A stretch of 64,000 nt of DNA from G963720475 sp963720475 (GTDB taxonomy: Bacteria > Actinomycetota > Thermoleophilia > Solirubrobacterales > Thermoleophilaceae): contig OY970394.1 of the NCBI GenBank assembly GCA_963720475.1, forward strand, positions 2,108,001-2,172,000, given 5' to 3'. Below are positions 55,641 to 63,355 of this stretch, piece after piece; within the stretch, counting starts at the first letter, position 1; every line of letters begins with the position of its first letter. The notes beneath the pieces are model-generated. The model was not told where the DNA came from. It searched no databases and worked only from the letters and a program-made list of their open reading frames with translations. The position numbers were made by a program, and so were the translations under genes.

Positions 55641-56113
55641 AGCACGGTAACGGCGTCACCGACGCGCAGCGTCCCGTCGCCGAGGATCTCGGCACGGATC
55701 CCACCGCCGTCGACCAACCCCTTGAGCACGCCGGACTTCGTCCGCCGCTCGAGGTGCAGGCAAGGCGGATTCAGCTCGACCGCGAGGCATTCGACCTCGC
55801 CCATGCGGAACCGTTTGCCGACCAGGTCGGTGAGGCCGATCCCGCGGGTGACGACGTTGCGGCCCGGCTCATGCGCCTCGAGCGCGATCCCGTGCTCGGT
55901 CGCGAGCGCCTCGATCGCCTCGGCCTCGATCAGCGTCAGCTCGCGCGGCACATCGCCGCGTCCCCCGGCGCGCTGCTCGTCACGCGCGCCGCCGAGCGCG
56001 AAGGCGTCGCCTTCCAGGCCGACCCCGACGGTGGCGGCCGCCTCGTCCACCGCCGTGCGCTCGCCGGAGGCCGCGCCAGCAAGGAAGATCGCCTCGATTC
56101 GCCCGGAGTCCAT
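55637..56113 (-). CDS. MOSC-domain protein
   Basis: 158 residues of the MOSC family, which handles sulfur or reduced nitrogen compounds with a molybdenum cofactor. Seen are the N-terminal strand IEAIFLAGAASGERTAVDEA, GLEGDAFALGG, RELTLIEAEAIEAL, PGRNVVTRGIGLTDLVGKRF and the conserved Cys in VELNPPCLHLERRT. There is no N-terminal barrel or ferredoxin domain. The link to the molybdopterin enzyme at 36-38 kb is only thematic. TACGGT lies 7 bases before the ATG. Confidence 0.85.
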   Translation of the reverse strand: MDSGRIEAIFLAGAASGERTAVDEAAATVGVGLEGDAFALGGARDEQRAGGRGDVPRELTLIEAEAIEALATEHGIALEAHEPGRNVVTRGIGLTDLVGKRFRMGEVECLAVELNPPCLHLERRTKSGVLKGLVDGGGIRAEILGDGTLRVGDAVTVL

Positions 56114-56120
56114 TCGGATT

Positions 56121-56126
56121 ACCGTA
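56121..56126 (-). promoter_or_regulatory. Putative -10 element of the MOSC gene
   Basis: TACGGT on the minus strand, 7 bases before the ATG at 56113; leaderless pattern. Confidence 0.4.
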
Positions 56127-56180
56127 GCGAGCCGTCGTGCCGCGACCTCACGAATCCGCCGCCCCGGGCGTTGTATCGCT

Positions 56181-56654
56181 GTGAGCCTGCCGCCATTCCA
56201 GGCGCTGCTCGACGAACACCGCGAGGACGTGTTCCGCTTCCTCGTGGCGTCCGTCGGCCGCGACGACGCCGACGACTGCTTCCAGGAGACGCTGATCTCC
56301 GCGTTGCGCGCCTATCCGCGCCTGCGCCGGGCGTCGAACCTGCGCGCGTGGCTGCTGACGATCGCGCACCGCAAGGCGCTCGACGCGCACCGCGCGCGCC
56401 GACGGCGGCCGGTCGCGGTCGAGGTGGTGCCGGATCGCGCGGCACCCGCGGATCCGACGCCGCACGATGGCCAGTCCGAGCTGTGGCGCGCCGTCCGCGA
56501 GCTGCCGGACAAGCAGCGTGCGGCGGTGTTGTGCCGCTTCGCGGGAGACCTGAGCTACGCCGAGATCGGGCTCGCGATGGACACCTCGGAGGCGGCGGCG
56601 CGCCGGAACGTTTTCGAAGGCCTGGAAAAGCTGAGAGGAGCGTGGGCGACATGA
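56181..56654 (+). CDS. ECF-type RNA polymerase sigma factor
   Basis: 157 residues from the GTG at 56181. Region 2 covers about 5-75 (FQALLDEHREDVFRFLVASV, DADDCFQETLISALRAYPRL, LRAWLLTIAHRKALDAHRAR) and region 4 about 100-155 (LWRAVRELPDKQRAAVLCRF, LSYAEIGLAMDTSEAAARRN). There is no C-terminal extension and no anti-sigma gene next to it; instead its stop overlaps the start of ogt (ATGA). I infer a role in an alkylation or DNA-damage response. The leaderless -10 seen at other starts is missing here, which fits control by an alternative sigma factor. Confidence 0.9.
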   Translation: MSLPPFQALLDEHREDVFRFLVASVGRDDADDCFQETLISALRAYPRLRRASNLRAWLLTIAHRKALDAHRARRRRPVAVEVVPDRAAPADPTPHDGQSELWRAVRELPDKQRAAVLCRFAGDLSYAEIGLAMDTSEAAARRNVFEGLEKLRGAWAT

Positions 56655-57265
56655 ACAAGGAAGTCGAACAGGCGCTGCGCGGAGCCCCGGCGGTCTCGCC
56701 GGAGGATCTCGACGCCGCGACGGAGCGGGCGATCGCCGCCGCGCGGGACGCCGGCGTGGTGGACGTGTCGTACACGACCACCGACTCGCCGCTGGGCGAG
56801 CTGCTGGTCGCGAAGACCGACAAGGGACTGGTCCGCCTCGTGTGGCTCGAGTGGGGCCTCGACGAGCTGCTCGATGAGCTCGCTGACAAGGTCTCCCCCC
56901 GGGTGGTCGAAGCGCCCGCGCCACTCGACGACGTGCGGCGCCAGCTCGACGAGTACTTCGCCGGCGACCGGCACGACTTCGACCTCCCGCTCGACCTCGC
57001 GATGGTGCGCGGCTTCCGCCGCCGGGCGCTGCGCTCGCTCGCGAAGGTCCCCTACGGCGAGCTCACGACCTACCGCGCCGTGGCGACCAAGGCGGGCAAC
57101 GAGCGGGCCGTTCGCGCGGCCGGGAGTGCCGTCGGCGCGAACCCGGTGCCGATCGTCCTCCCGTGCCACCGCGTCGTGCGCACAGGCGGCGCGCTCGGCG
57201 GCTACGGCGGCGGCCTCGACCGCAAGCGCTTCCTGCTGCGGCTCGAGGGGTCGCTGGAAGAGTAG
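56651..57265 (+). CDS. ogt: Methylated-DNA-protein cysteine methyltransferase
   Basis: Suicide enzyme that removes alkyl groups from O6-guanine. 204 residues: the active-site PCHRV with Cys172, the preceding GSAVGANPVPIVL, the helix-turn-helix VPYGELTTYRAVATKAGNER and the final RKRFLLRLEG. About 40 residues (MNKEVEQALRGAPAVSPEDL and following) precede the usual start SYTTTDSPLGELLVAKTDKG; this short helical leader resembles the beginning of some anti-sigma factors, but the likeness is weak. It is coupled to the sigma factor gene by an ATGA overlap, and scpB ends two bases away on the other strand. Confidence 0.93.
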   Translation: MNKEVEQALRGAPAVSPEDLDAATERAIAAARDAGVVDVSYTTTDSPLGELLVAKTDKGLVRLVWLEWGLDELLDELADKVSPRVVEAPAPLDDVRRQLDEYFAGDRHDFDLPLDLAMVRGFRRRALRSLAKVPYGELTTYRAVATKAGNERAVRAAGSAVGANPVPIVLPCHRVVRTGGALGGYGGGLDRKRFLLRLEGSLEE

Positions 57266-57267
57266 GC

Positions 57268-57837
57268 CTAGCCGGCCCGCTGCTCGCCGGCCTTGAGGAG
57301 GCGGGTGCGCAACTCGCCTTCCTCCTCCGGGCTGGGGTCGAACGCGCTGATGTCGGGCAGCGCATCGAGCGACTCGAGCCCGAAGAGCTTCTCGAACAGC
57401 TCCGTCGTCCGGTACAGCACGGCGCCGAACTGGGACCGTCCCGCTTCGTGGATCAGGCCGCGCTCGAGCAGCGTGCCGACGGCGGACTCGGACGACACGC
57501 CGCGGATGCGGGCCATCTCCGGGCGGGACACCGGCTGCAGATAGGCGACTATCGCGAGGCACTCCGCCTGCGCCTGCGTCAGCGGCGGGGTGCGCGGACG
57601 CGCGAGTAGGCGGCGCGCAGCGTGCTCGGCGACGGGGTCGGTGGCGAGCGTGAACCCGCCCGCCACCTCGCGCAGCACGACGCCGCGGAATCCCTCGGCG
57701 TAGTGCTCGCGCAGGCGGGCGAGCGCCTCGACGACCTCGCCGTCGGACGACTCGCAGGCCTCGGCGAGCTCGTCGGTGCGCAGCGGGTCCGGCGAGAGGA
57801 AGAGCAGTGCCTCGACGATGCGGGCGAGCTCGTTCAC
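57268..57837 (-). CDS. scpB: Segregation and condensation protein ScpB
   Basis: Winged-helix subunit of the SMC-ScpAB condensin. 189 residues from the GTG at 57837: LARIVEALLFLSPDPLRTDE, VVLREVAGGFTLATDP, LTQAQAECLAIVAYLQPVSR, EMARIRGVSSESAVGTLLER and GAVLYRTTELFEKLFGLESL. The start overlaps the scpA stop (GTGA). The partner SMC at 10-12.7 kb is unusually short, so this complex deserves to be considered as a whole. Confidence 0.94.
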   Translation of the reverse strand: MNELARIVEALLFLSPDPLRTDELAEACESSDGEVVEALARLREHYAEGFRGVVLREVAGGFTLATDPVAEHAARRLLARPRTPPLTQAQAECLAIVAYLQPVSRPEMARIRGVSSESAVGTLLERGLIHEAGRSQFGAVLYRTTELFEKLFGLESLDALPDISAFDPSPEEEGELRTRLLKAGEQRAG

Positions 57838-58586
57838 GCCGTCTCCTCCGCGCCGGCAGCGCCGGCCACGCCACCGCTCACCGTGATCTCGCCGAACGGC
57901 TCGCGCTGCTCCCAGTCCGCCTCGCCCGCCTTGTACAGCTCGAGCAGGGCGAACACCGTGAGCGCCTCGGTCAAGCGGTCCGCGCCCGCGACCGCATCGT
58001 CGAACTGGAACGTCGCTGCGCGCGTGAGCAGCGCTCGCAGGTGGTCGAGGCGCTGCTCGATCGTCACGTTCGTGCGCGACATGTGCTGCAGCTGGACGGG
58101 AGGCGGGGCGCGCAGCAGGTCGCCGAGCGCGACGCCGAGCTGGGTCGGCGAGTAGGACTGCTCGGCGAGCTCGACCGACACGCGGCGGAGCTCCGGCGGC
58201 AGCGGGGCCGACCGGAAGCGGAAGCCGGACTCCTCGGCGAGGCGTTCGTGAAGGAAGGAAGCGCCTGAGCGATAGCGGCGGTACTCGAGCATCCGCGCGA
58301 GCAGCTCCTCGGCGGCCTCGGCCGGCTCGAAGTCGGTCTCCCCGTCGTCGCGCGCGAGCATCAGCCGCGACTTGAGCTCGAGCAGCGCGGCGATCAGCAC
58401 GAGGAACTCGGTCGCCGCCTCGAGATCGAGCTCGCCGCTCTGCTCGAGGTGGTCGAGGTAGGCGACGACCACCTGCGCGAGCTCGACCTCGAGCAGGTCG
58501 ATCTCCTCGCGCAGGACGAGTGTCAGCAGGAGGTCGAACGGACCCTGGAAGACCTCGAGGTCGAGGTCCAGCTGGGCAAGGCTCAT
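57834..58586 (-). CDS. scpA: Segregation and condensation protein ScpA
   Basis: Kleisin that bridges the SMC heads. 250 residues: LDLEVFQGPFDLLLTLVLRE, IDLLEVELAQVVVAYLDHLE and AATEFLVLIAALLELKSRLM at the N-terminal SMC-binding domain, and the C-terminal winged helix (RAATFQFDDAVAGADRLTEA, VFALLELYKAGEADWEQREP). A TACGCT lies 9 bases before the ATG. scpB follows with a 4-base overlap; trpS lies 28 bases upstream. Confidence 0.94.
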   Translation of the reverse strand: MSLAQLDLDLEVFQGPFDLLLTLVLREEIDLLEVELAQVVVAYLDHLEQSGELDLEAATEFLVLIAALLELKSRLMLARDDGETDFEPAEAAEELLARMLEYRRYRSGASFLHERLAEESGFRFRSAPLPPELRRVSVELAEQSYSPTQLGVALGDLLRAPPPVQLQHMSRTNVTIEQRLDHLRALLTRAATFQFDDAVAGADRLTEALTVFALLELYKAGEADWEQREPFGEITVSGGVAGAAGAEETA

Positions 58587-58614
58587 TCACCGACGAGCGT
58601 AGCGGGCGCCACGG

Positions 58615-59598
58615 TCAGCCCGGCCCGACGCCCATCGCGCTGCGGGCGTCCGCGAGAACTTTGCCGGCGATCGCCTGCGCGCGCTCGGCGCCCCCTTCGA
58701 GCGTGCGCTGCAGCGAGGCCTCGTCGCCGCGCAACTCTTCGTAGCGCTCGCGTACGGGCGCCAGGTAGTCCGCCACCTCCGCGCCGACCGCTTCCTTGAA
58801 CGTCCCGTATCCCTCACCTTCGAACTGCTTCTCGACTACCTCCGGCGAGACCCCGCGGACGACGGCGAGGACCTCGATCAGGCTGGAGATCCCCGGCTTG
58901 TCATCCGCCCGCACGACCTCCTTGCCGGAATCGGTCACCGCGCTCTTGAACTTCTTCAGGATCGCGGCCTCGTCGTCGAGCACGTAGACGGTGCCCTGCT
59001 CGCTCGCCGCGGTAGTCGACATCTTCTGGTCCGGCGACTGGAGATCCATCACGCGCGCGCCGACCTCCGGGATGCGGTGGCGCGGGATGACGAAGGTCTC
59101 GCCGAAGCGCTCGTTGAAGCGCTCGGCGATGTCGCGCGTGAGCTCGATGTGCTGGCGCTGGTCGTCACCGACGGGGACCTCGTCGGTTCGGTAGGCGAGG
59201 ATGTCCGCCGCCTGTAGGACCGGGTAGAAGAACAGCCCGGCAGAGATCAGCTCGCGCTGCTTGGCCGACTTCTCCTTGAACTGGTGCATCCGGTTGAGGT
59301 CGCCGTGAGCGGTCACCGAGCCCAGCAGCCAGCAGAGCTCGGTGTGCTCGTGGACGTCGCCCTGGCGGAAGAGGATGCAGCGCTCGGGATCGAGCCCGGC
59401 GGCCACCAGCATCGCGGTCGTGTCGAGAACGTTGCGGCGCAGGTCCGCGGGGTCGTAGGAGACGGTCGTGGCGTGGAGGTCCACGATGCAGTAGATCGCC
59501 TCGCCGCGTTCCTGGCCCTCGACGTACTGGCGGATCGCTCCGATGTAGTTGCCGAGGTGCTTGCGGCCCGTCGGCTGGATGCCGCTGAAGATTCGCAC
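58615..59598 (-). CDS. trpS: Tryptophanyl-tRNA synthetase
   Basis: Charges tRNA-Trp. 327 residues from a GTG: SGIQPTGRKHLGNYIGAIRQ with the HIGH motif as HLGN, LLATH-type core replaced by CIVDLHATTVSYDPADLRRN, FYPVLQAADILAYRTDEVPV, GDDQRQHIELTRDIAERFNE and the KMSKS motif as KMSTT. The TATGAT 8 bases before the GTG is the best -10 in the window. No T-box or leader is seen. Confidence 0.95.
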   Translation of the reverse strand: MRIFSGIQPTGRKHLGNYIGAIRQYVEGQERGEAIYCIVDLHATTVSYDPADLRRNVLDTTAMLVAAGLDPERCILFRQGDVHEHTELCWLLGSVTAHGDLNRMHQFKEKSAKQRELISAGLFFYPVLQAADILAYRTDEVPVGDDQRQHIELTRDIAERFNERFGETFVIPRHRIPEVGARVMDLQSPDQKMSTTAASEQGTVYVLDDEAAILKKFKSAVTDSGKEVVRADDKPGISSLIEVLAVVRGVSPEVVEKQFEGEGYGTFKEAVGAEVADYLAPVRERYEELRGDEASLQRTLEGGAERAQAIAGKVLADARSAMGVGPG

Positions 59599-59606
59599 GA
59601 CGCGGC

Positions 59607-59612
59607 ATCATA
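59607..59612 (-). promoter_or_regulatory. Putative -10 element of trpS
   Basis: TATGAT on the minus strand, 8 bases before the trpS GTG; five of six bases match the TATAAT consensus. Confidence 0.5.
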
Positions 59613-59620
59613 GGTCGACC

Positions 59621-60367
59621 ATGCGCCCTGTCCCTGCCCTCGTTGCGCTCGTCTGCGCTGCCGCCGTCGCGCTCACCGCGGGTTGTGGCAGCAACGATCC
59701 GCCCACCGGTGGCGGTTCGGCCGGGGGCTCAGCCGAGGCGCCCGTGCCCGCCCGCGCGATCGAGCTGCCCGCCGGAGGGGATGTCTTAATCGCCGCGCTC
59801 GGCGACTCGATCACCGGCGGCTACCCGCTTTGGGACCCGAACGAGGCGGTCCGCGGCCAGATCGGGGACGCGGCAGACGAACGCAGCCAGTACGAGTACT
59901 GGGCGAAGCGCAAGCTCGGCTCGGGGATCGAGTTCCGCAACTGCGGCGTACCACAAGAGCGCACCGACCAGATCGCCGCCCGCCTCGACCAGTGCGCCGA
60001 GGACGCCGACGTACTGATCGTCCAGGGCGGGATCAACGACCTCCTCCAAGGGCGCTCACCCGAGCAGGCGGCTTCGAATCTCGACGGCATGGTCGAACGC
60101 GGCAAGCAGGCCGGTCTCCGCGTTGCGATCGCCGAGGTCCTCCCCTTGAATGCCGGCAACCCGCAGGCGTCCGAGCAGATCCGGGACCTTAACCGCCGCA
60201 TCGCGGAGATCGGCCGCGAAGAGGACGTCCCTGTGCTGCCGTGGTTCAAGGCGCTCGAGGCGCCCGACGCGGCCGACCGCATGCGGCCCGAGTGGACGAT
60301 CGACGGCGCGCACCCTTCGGTCGAGGGCTACCGCCGTCTCGGCCGGACGATCGAGGCCAAGCGGTAG
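59621..60367 (+). CDS. SGNH/GDSL-hydrolase lipoprotein
   Basis: 248 residues. Signal peptide ALVCAAAVALTAGC with a lipobox (TAGC). After a Gly/Ser/Pro linker comes an SGNH hydrolase: block I LIAALGDSITGGYP (nucleophile Ser), block III VLIVQGGINDLLQG (Asn), block V DGAHPSVEGYRRLG (catalytic Asp and His). It is probably an extracellular esterase or lipase acting on envelope or environmental esters. Start choice: the ATG at 59621 is the only one directly before the signal peptide. Confidence 0.88.
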   Translation: MRPVPALVALVCAAAVALTAGCGSNDPPTGGGSAGGSAEAPVPARAIELPAGGDVLIAALGDSITGGYPLWDPNEAVRGQIGDAADERSQYEYWAKRKLGSGIEFRNCGVPQERTDQIAARLDQCAEDADVLIVQGGINDLLQGRSPEQAASNLDGMVERGKQAGLRVAIAEVLPLNAGNPQASEQIRDLNRRIAEIGREEDVPVLPWFKALEAPDAADRMRPEWTIDGAHPSVEGYRRLGRTIEAKR

Positions 60368-60370
60368 CCT
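60365..60370 (+). promoter_or_regulatory. Putative -10 element of the membrane protein gene at 60378
   Basis: TAGCCT, 7 bases before the GTG at 60378. Its first bases are inside the stop codon of the SGNH gene. Confidence 0.45.
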
Positions 60371-60377
60371 GGCGCAC

Positions 60378-60947
60378 GTGATGGACCTGCCGACCACCTT
60401 CCCGCTCGCCGACATCATCACCGGGCCGGACATCAAGAACGCGCTGCTGGTCTTGCTCGTGATCGTGCTGGTGTTCTTCCGCCTGATGCGGAAGCACCAG
60501 ATCTCGGTCGCGTTCCTGATCGTCGTGCCCGCCGTCCTCATCTACTTCGGGATCGACAACCTCAAGGGCACCTTCGAGGTAGGCGAGATCGTGATCCTGT
60601 CGGTGTCGATCGTCGTCGAGATCTTCATCGGGCTCTGGCTCGGCACCACCTACCGGATGTGGCGCCAGCCGCCGAAGGACACCTCCGAAGCCGCCGAGGA
60701 GGAGGTCTGGCTCGTCGGCACCCGCGTGACGTTGTTCGCCTGGCTGGTCGCCTTCGGCCTACGGTTCGTCGCCTCGGCGCTCGGCTACACGTTCGTCGAC
60801 CACTACGACGACTCGTCCGAACTCCTGCTCTCGCTCGCGGCAACCTTCATCGGCCAGAACATCGTGCTCGCGCAGCGCGGTGGCCTGATCCGCTTCGGCG
60901 ACTTCTTCAGCGGCCAGGGCCCGCCGCCGGGCGTAAAAGAGCTCTAG
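60378..60947 (+). CDS. Polytopic membrane protein, possibly CcdC-like
   Basis: 189 residues with about five membrane helices: about 21-37 (LLVLLVIVLVFFRL), 45-60 (VAFLIVVPAVLIYFGI), 72-92 (IVILSVSIVVEIFIGLWLG), 115-135 (TLFAWLVAFGLRFVASAL) and 150-165. The order RLMRKHQIS, GIDNL and GLWLGTTYRMWR resembles CcdC/DUF1453 proteins, but I am not certain. The GTG at 60378 fits the -10 spacing; the ATG at 60381 is the other choice. The function is unknown. Confidence 0.6.
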   Translation: MMDLPTTFPLADIITGPDIKNALLVLLVIVLVFFRLMRKHQISVAFLIVVPAVLIYFGIDNLKGTFEVGEIVILSVSIVVEIFIGLWLGTTYRMWRQPPKDTSEAAEEEVWLVGTRVTLFAWLVAFGLRFVASALGYTFVDHYDDSSELLLSLAATFIGQNIVLAQRGGLIRFGDFFSGQGPPPGVKEL

Positions 60948-60951
60948 CTGA

Positions 60952-60973
60952 GGGAGGAACCGCGGTTCCTCCC
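60952..60973. terminator. Perfect palindrome between convergent genes
   Basis: GGGAGGAACCG directly followed by CGGTTCCTCCC, a 22-bp perfect inverted repeat in the 33-base gap between two convergent membrane-protein genes. It could end transcription from both sides; there is no U-run. Confidence 0.65.
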
Positions 60974-60980
60974 GAGGGCC

Positions 60981-61832
60981 CTAGACCTGGCCGCCGCGCC
61001 GCGAGCCACGGGGGCGGAACGCGGACTCGAGCTCCTGGGGGGTAAATCCACCAATGGCGTGGTCGCGCGTGGCGAAGACGAAGACCGCCACGCGGAAGAC
61101 CTGCGAGAGGGCGCTCCCGATGAGCCCCGCGATCGCGATCACGACGACACCGGCAACGATCAACCCGACGGCGGCCGGCTCGCTCGAGTTGACGAGCGCC
61201 GCCCCGCCGCCGATCAGCGCGATCCCGGGCAGCACGCCGGCGAGCAGTACCGCGAAGCTGACCGCCGCCGTCCCGACGACACTCTCCCCCCAGTGCTCGC
61301 GGATCACGGCGAGCGAGCGTTTGAACGCGTCGACCGGACCGAGCCCCTCGAGCGCGATCACGGGGATCACGAAGAACGTGACCGCGCCCCACGCGAACGA
61401 GACCAACCCGACGAGGATCTGCCCGAGGATGTTGTTCTCGGCCGCGCTCTGGAGCGCCTGGATGATCAAGCCCACCGTCGTCTGGACGAGCGCCCAGCCG
61501 GCGATTGGACCGATCCGCTTCATCGCCACGGCGAACCCTTCGGCGAGCTTGGTGTCCTCCCCCTCGAGCGAGCGGGCGGCGCATGCGGCCAGCGCCGTGC
61601 CGCAGAAGATCGCGACGAAGGTCAGCGCGTAGAGCCCGAGGATCCCGAACACCACCAGGTAGACCTCCTGGCGATCCGCGTAGTAGAGGCCGATCCCCGG
61701 CGACATCACGGCCGCGAGCGCAAGCACACCGGCGACGCCCGAGATGATCGGGAACCACAGCAGCGAGCGGTCGGCGAGGATGATCGCGAGGCTCTTCTTC
61801 GCCAGCTCCCAGCCGGTGCGGATGCGGCCCAT
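60981..61832 (-). CDS. DUF6159-like polytopic membrane protein
   Basis: 283 residues with about six membrane helices (LLWFPIISGVAGVLALAAVM, VVFGILGLYALTFVAIFCGT, GLIVAGVVVIAIAGLIGSAL). It starts GRIRTGWELAKKSLAIILAD, has a conserved-looking VPVIALEG-type stretch (FFVIPVIALEGLGPVDAFKR) with LAVIREHWGESVVG, and ends TPQELESAFRPRGSRRGG. The function is unknown. It starts two bases after the gcvPB stop and so belongs to the glycine cleavage transcript. Confidence 0.65.
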   Translation of the reverse strand: MGRIRTGWELAKKSLAIILADRSLLWFPIISGVAGVLALAAVMSPGIGLYYADRQEVYLVVFGILGLYALTFVAIFCGTALAACAARSLEGEDTKLAEGFAVAMKRIGPIAGWALVQTTVGLIIQALQSAAENNILGQILVGLVSFAWGAVTFFVIPVIALEGLGPVDAFKRSLAVIREHWGESVVGTAAVSFAVLLAGVLPGIALIGGGAALVNSSEPAAVGLIVAGVVVIAIAGLIGSALSQVFRVAVFVFATRDHAIGGFTPQELESAFRPRGSRRGGQV

Positions 61833-61834
61833 AG

Positions 61835-63355
61835 CTACGAGTCTCCGCTGCGCGACTGGCGAACGACCGGCTTGCGCGCCGCAGCAGCCTCGTCAAGGCG
61901 GCGTACGGGCGTCGTGTAAGGCGCGTTGCGAGCGATCTCCGGGTCGTCGGCGGCCTCCTCGAGGATCGCTCGCAGGGCGCCGGCGAAGTGATCGATCCGC
62001 TCCTTCGTCTCGGTTTCGGTCGGTTCGATCATCAGCGCCTCGTCGACGAGCAGCGGGAAGTACACCGTCGGCGGGTGGACCTTGTGGTCGAGCAGGCGCT
62101 TGGCGATATCGAGCGTCGCGATCCCGAGGTCCTTCTTAGCACCGCGGCCCGATACGACGAACTCGTGCATGCAGATCCGGTCGTACGCGATCGGCAGGTA
62201 CTCGGCGATGCCCGGCGCCGCGAGCAGCGCGCGCAGGTAGTTGGCGTTCAGCACGGCCGTCTCGGAGGCTTCCTTGAGCCCGTCGCGCCCGAGGGAGCGG
62301 ATGTAGGCGTACGAGCGCACGAAGACACCGAAGTTCCCCTGGAAGCCGCGCAGCTTGCCGATCGACTTCGGACGGTCGTCATCGAGGTCGAAGCCTTCCT
62401 CGCGCTTGACGACCTGAGGCCGCGGCAGGAACGGCTCGATCCGTTCGGACACGGCGATCGGCCCCGCCCCGGGTCCGCCGCCGCCGTGCGGTTGGGTGAA
62501 GGACTTGTGGAGGTTGAAGTGGACGATGTCGAACCCCATGTCGCCCGGGCGGGAGATCCCCATCACCGCGTTGAGGTTCGCGCCGTCGTAGTAGAGCGTC
62601 GCGCCGGCCTCGTGGACGATCGCGGCGATCTCCTCGATGTTGTTGTCGAACACCCCGAGCGTGTTCGGGTTCGTCAGCATCAGGCAGGCGACGTCGTCGG
62701 CGAGCGCTGCGCGCAGGTCGTCGAGGTCCACGCCGCCGTCGGCGTTCGTCCCGAGCTTGACCGCCTCGTAGCCCGCCATCGTCACCGTCGCGGGGTTCGT
62801 CCCGTGCGCGGTGTCGGGCGTCAGCACCTTCGTGCGTGTCTCGCCTCGATCCTCGTGGTAGGCGCGCGTGAGCAGCAGGCCCGCGAGCTCGCCGTGCGAA
62901 CCCGCGCTCGGCTGGAGCGACACGTAAGGAAGGCCGGCGACCTCCGACAGCGCGGCTTGGAGATTCCACATCAGCTCCAACGCCCCCTGGGCGAGCTCGG
63001 CGTCCTGCAGCGGGTGCAGCCGCGCGTGGCCGGGCAGGGCGGCGACGCGCTCGTGCAGCTTCGGGTTGTGCTTCATCGTGCACGAGCCGAGCGGGTAGAA
63101 GCCGGTATCGAGGTCGAAGTTCTTCTTCGACAGCCCGTTGTAGTGGCGCACGATCTCCGGCTCGGAGACCTCCGGGAGCGCCGGGCCCTCGGCTCGCAGC
63201 TGCGACGCGGGCAGCAGATCCGCGATCGGCGTCTCCGGCACGTCGGTCTCCGGCGGAGCGAACGCCCGGCGGCCCTCCACCGAGCGCTCGTAGATCGTCA
63301 CGACCGGCTCGTCGGCGGAGGGGTCGAGCTTCGCGTCGGTCACGACCGGCGTCAT
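61835..63355 (-). CDS. gcvPB: Glycine dehydrogenase (decarboxylating) subunit 2
   Basis: PLP-binding half of the split P protein of the glycine cleavage system. 506 residues: GLSKKNFDLDTGFYPLGSCT, SLQPSAGSHGELAGLL, DTAHGTNPATVTMAGYEAVK, MLTNPNTLGVFD, YYDGANLNAVMGI, the PLP Lys in HFNLHKSFTQPHGGGGPGAG and PIAYDRICMHEFVVS. It starts inside the gcvPA stop (ATGA). The P protein is encoded as two genes, the arrangement common in many bacteria and archaea. Confidence 0.96.
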   Translation of the reverse strand: MTPVVTDAKLDPSADEPVVTIYERSVEGRRAFAPPETDVPETPIADLLPASQLRAEGPALPEVSEPEIVRHYNGLSKKNFDLDTGFYPLGSCTMKHNPKLHERVAALPGHARLHPLQDAELAQGALELMWNLQAALSEVAGLPYVSLQPSAGSHGELAGLLLTRAYHEDRGETRTKVLTPDTAHGTNPATVTMAGYEAVKLGTNADGGVDLDDLRAALADDVACLMLTNPNTLGVFDNNIEEIAAIVHEAGATLYYDGANLNAVMGISRPGDMGFDIVHFNLHKSFTQPHGGGGPGAGPIAVSERIEPFLPRPQVVKREEGFDLDDDRPKSIGKLRGFQGNFGVFVRSYAYIRSLGRDGLKEASETAVLNANYLRALLAAPGIAEYLPIAYDRICMHEFVVSGRGAKKDLGIATLDIAKRLLDHKVHPPTVYFPLLVDEALMIEPTETETKERIDHFAGALRAILEEAADDPEIARNAPYTTPVRRLDEAAAARKPVVRQSRSGDS

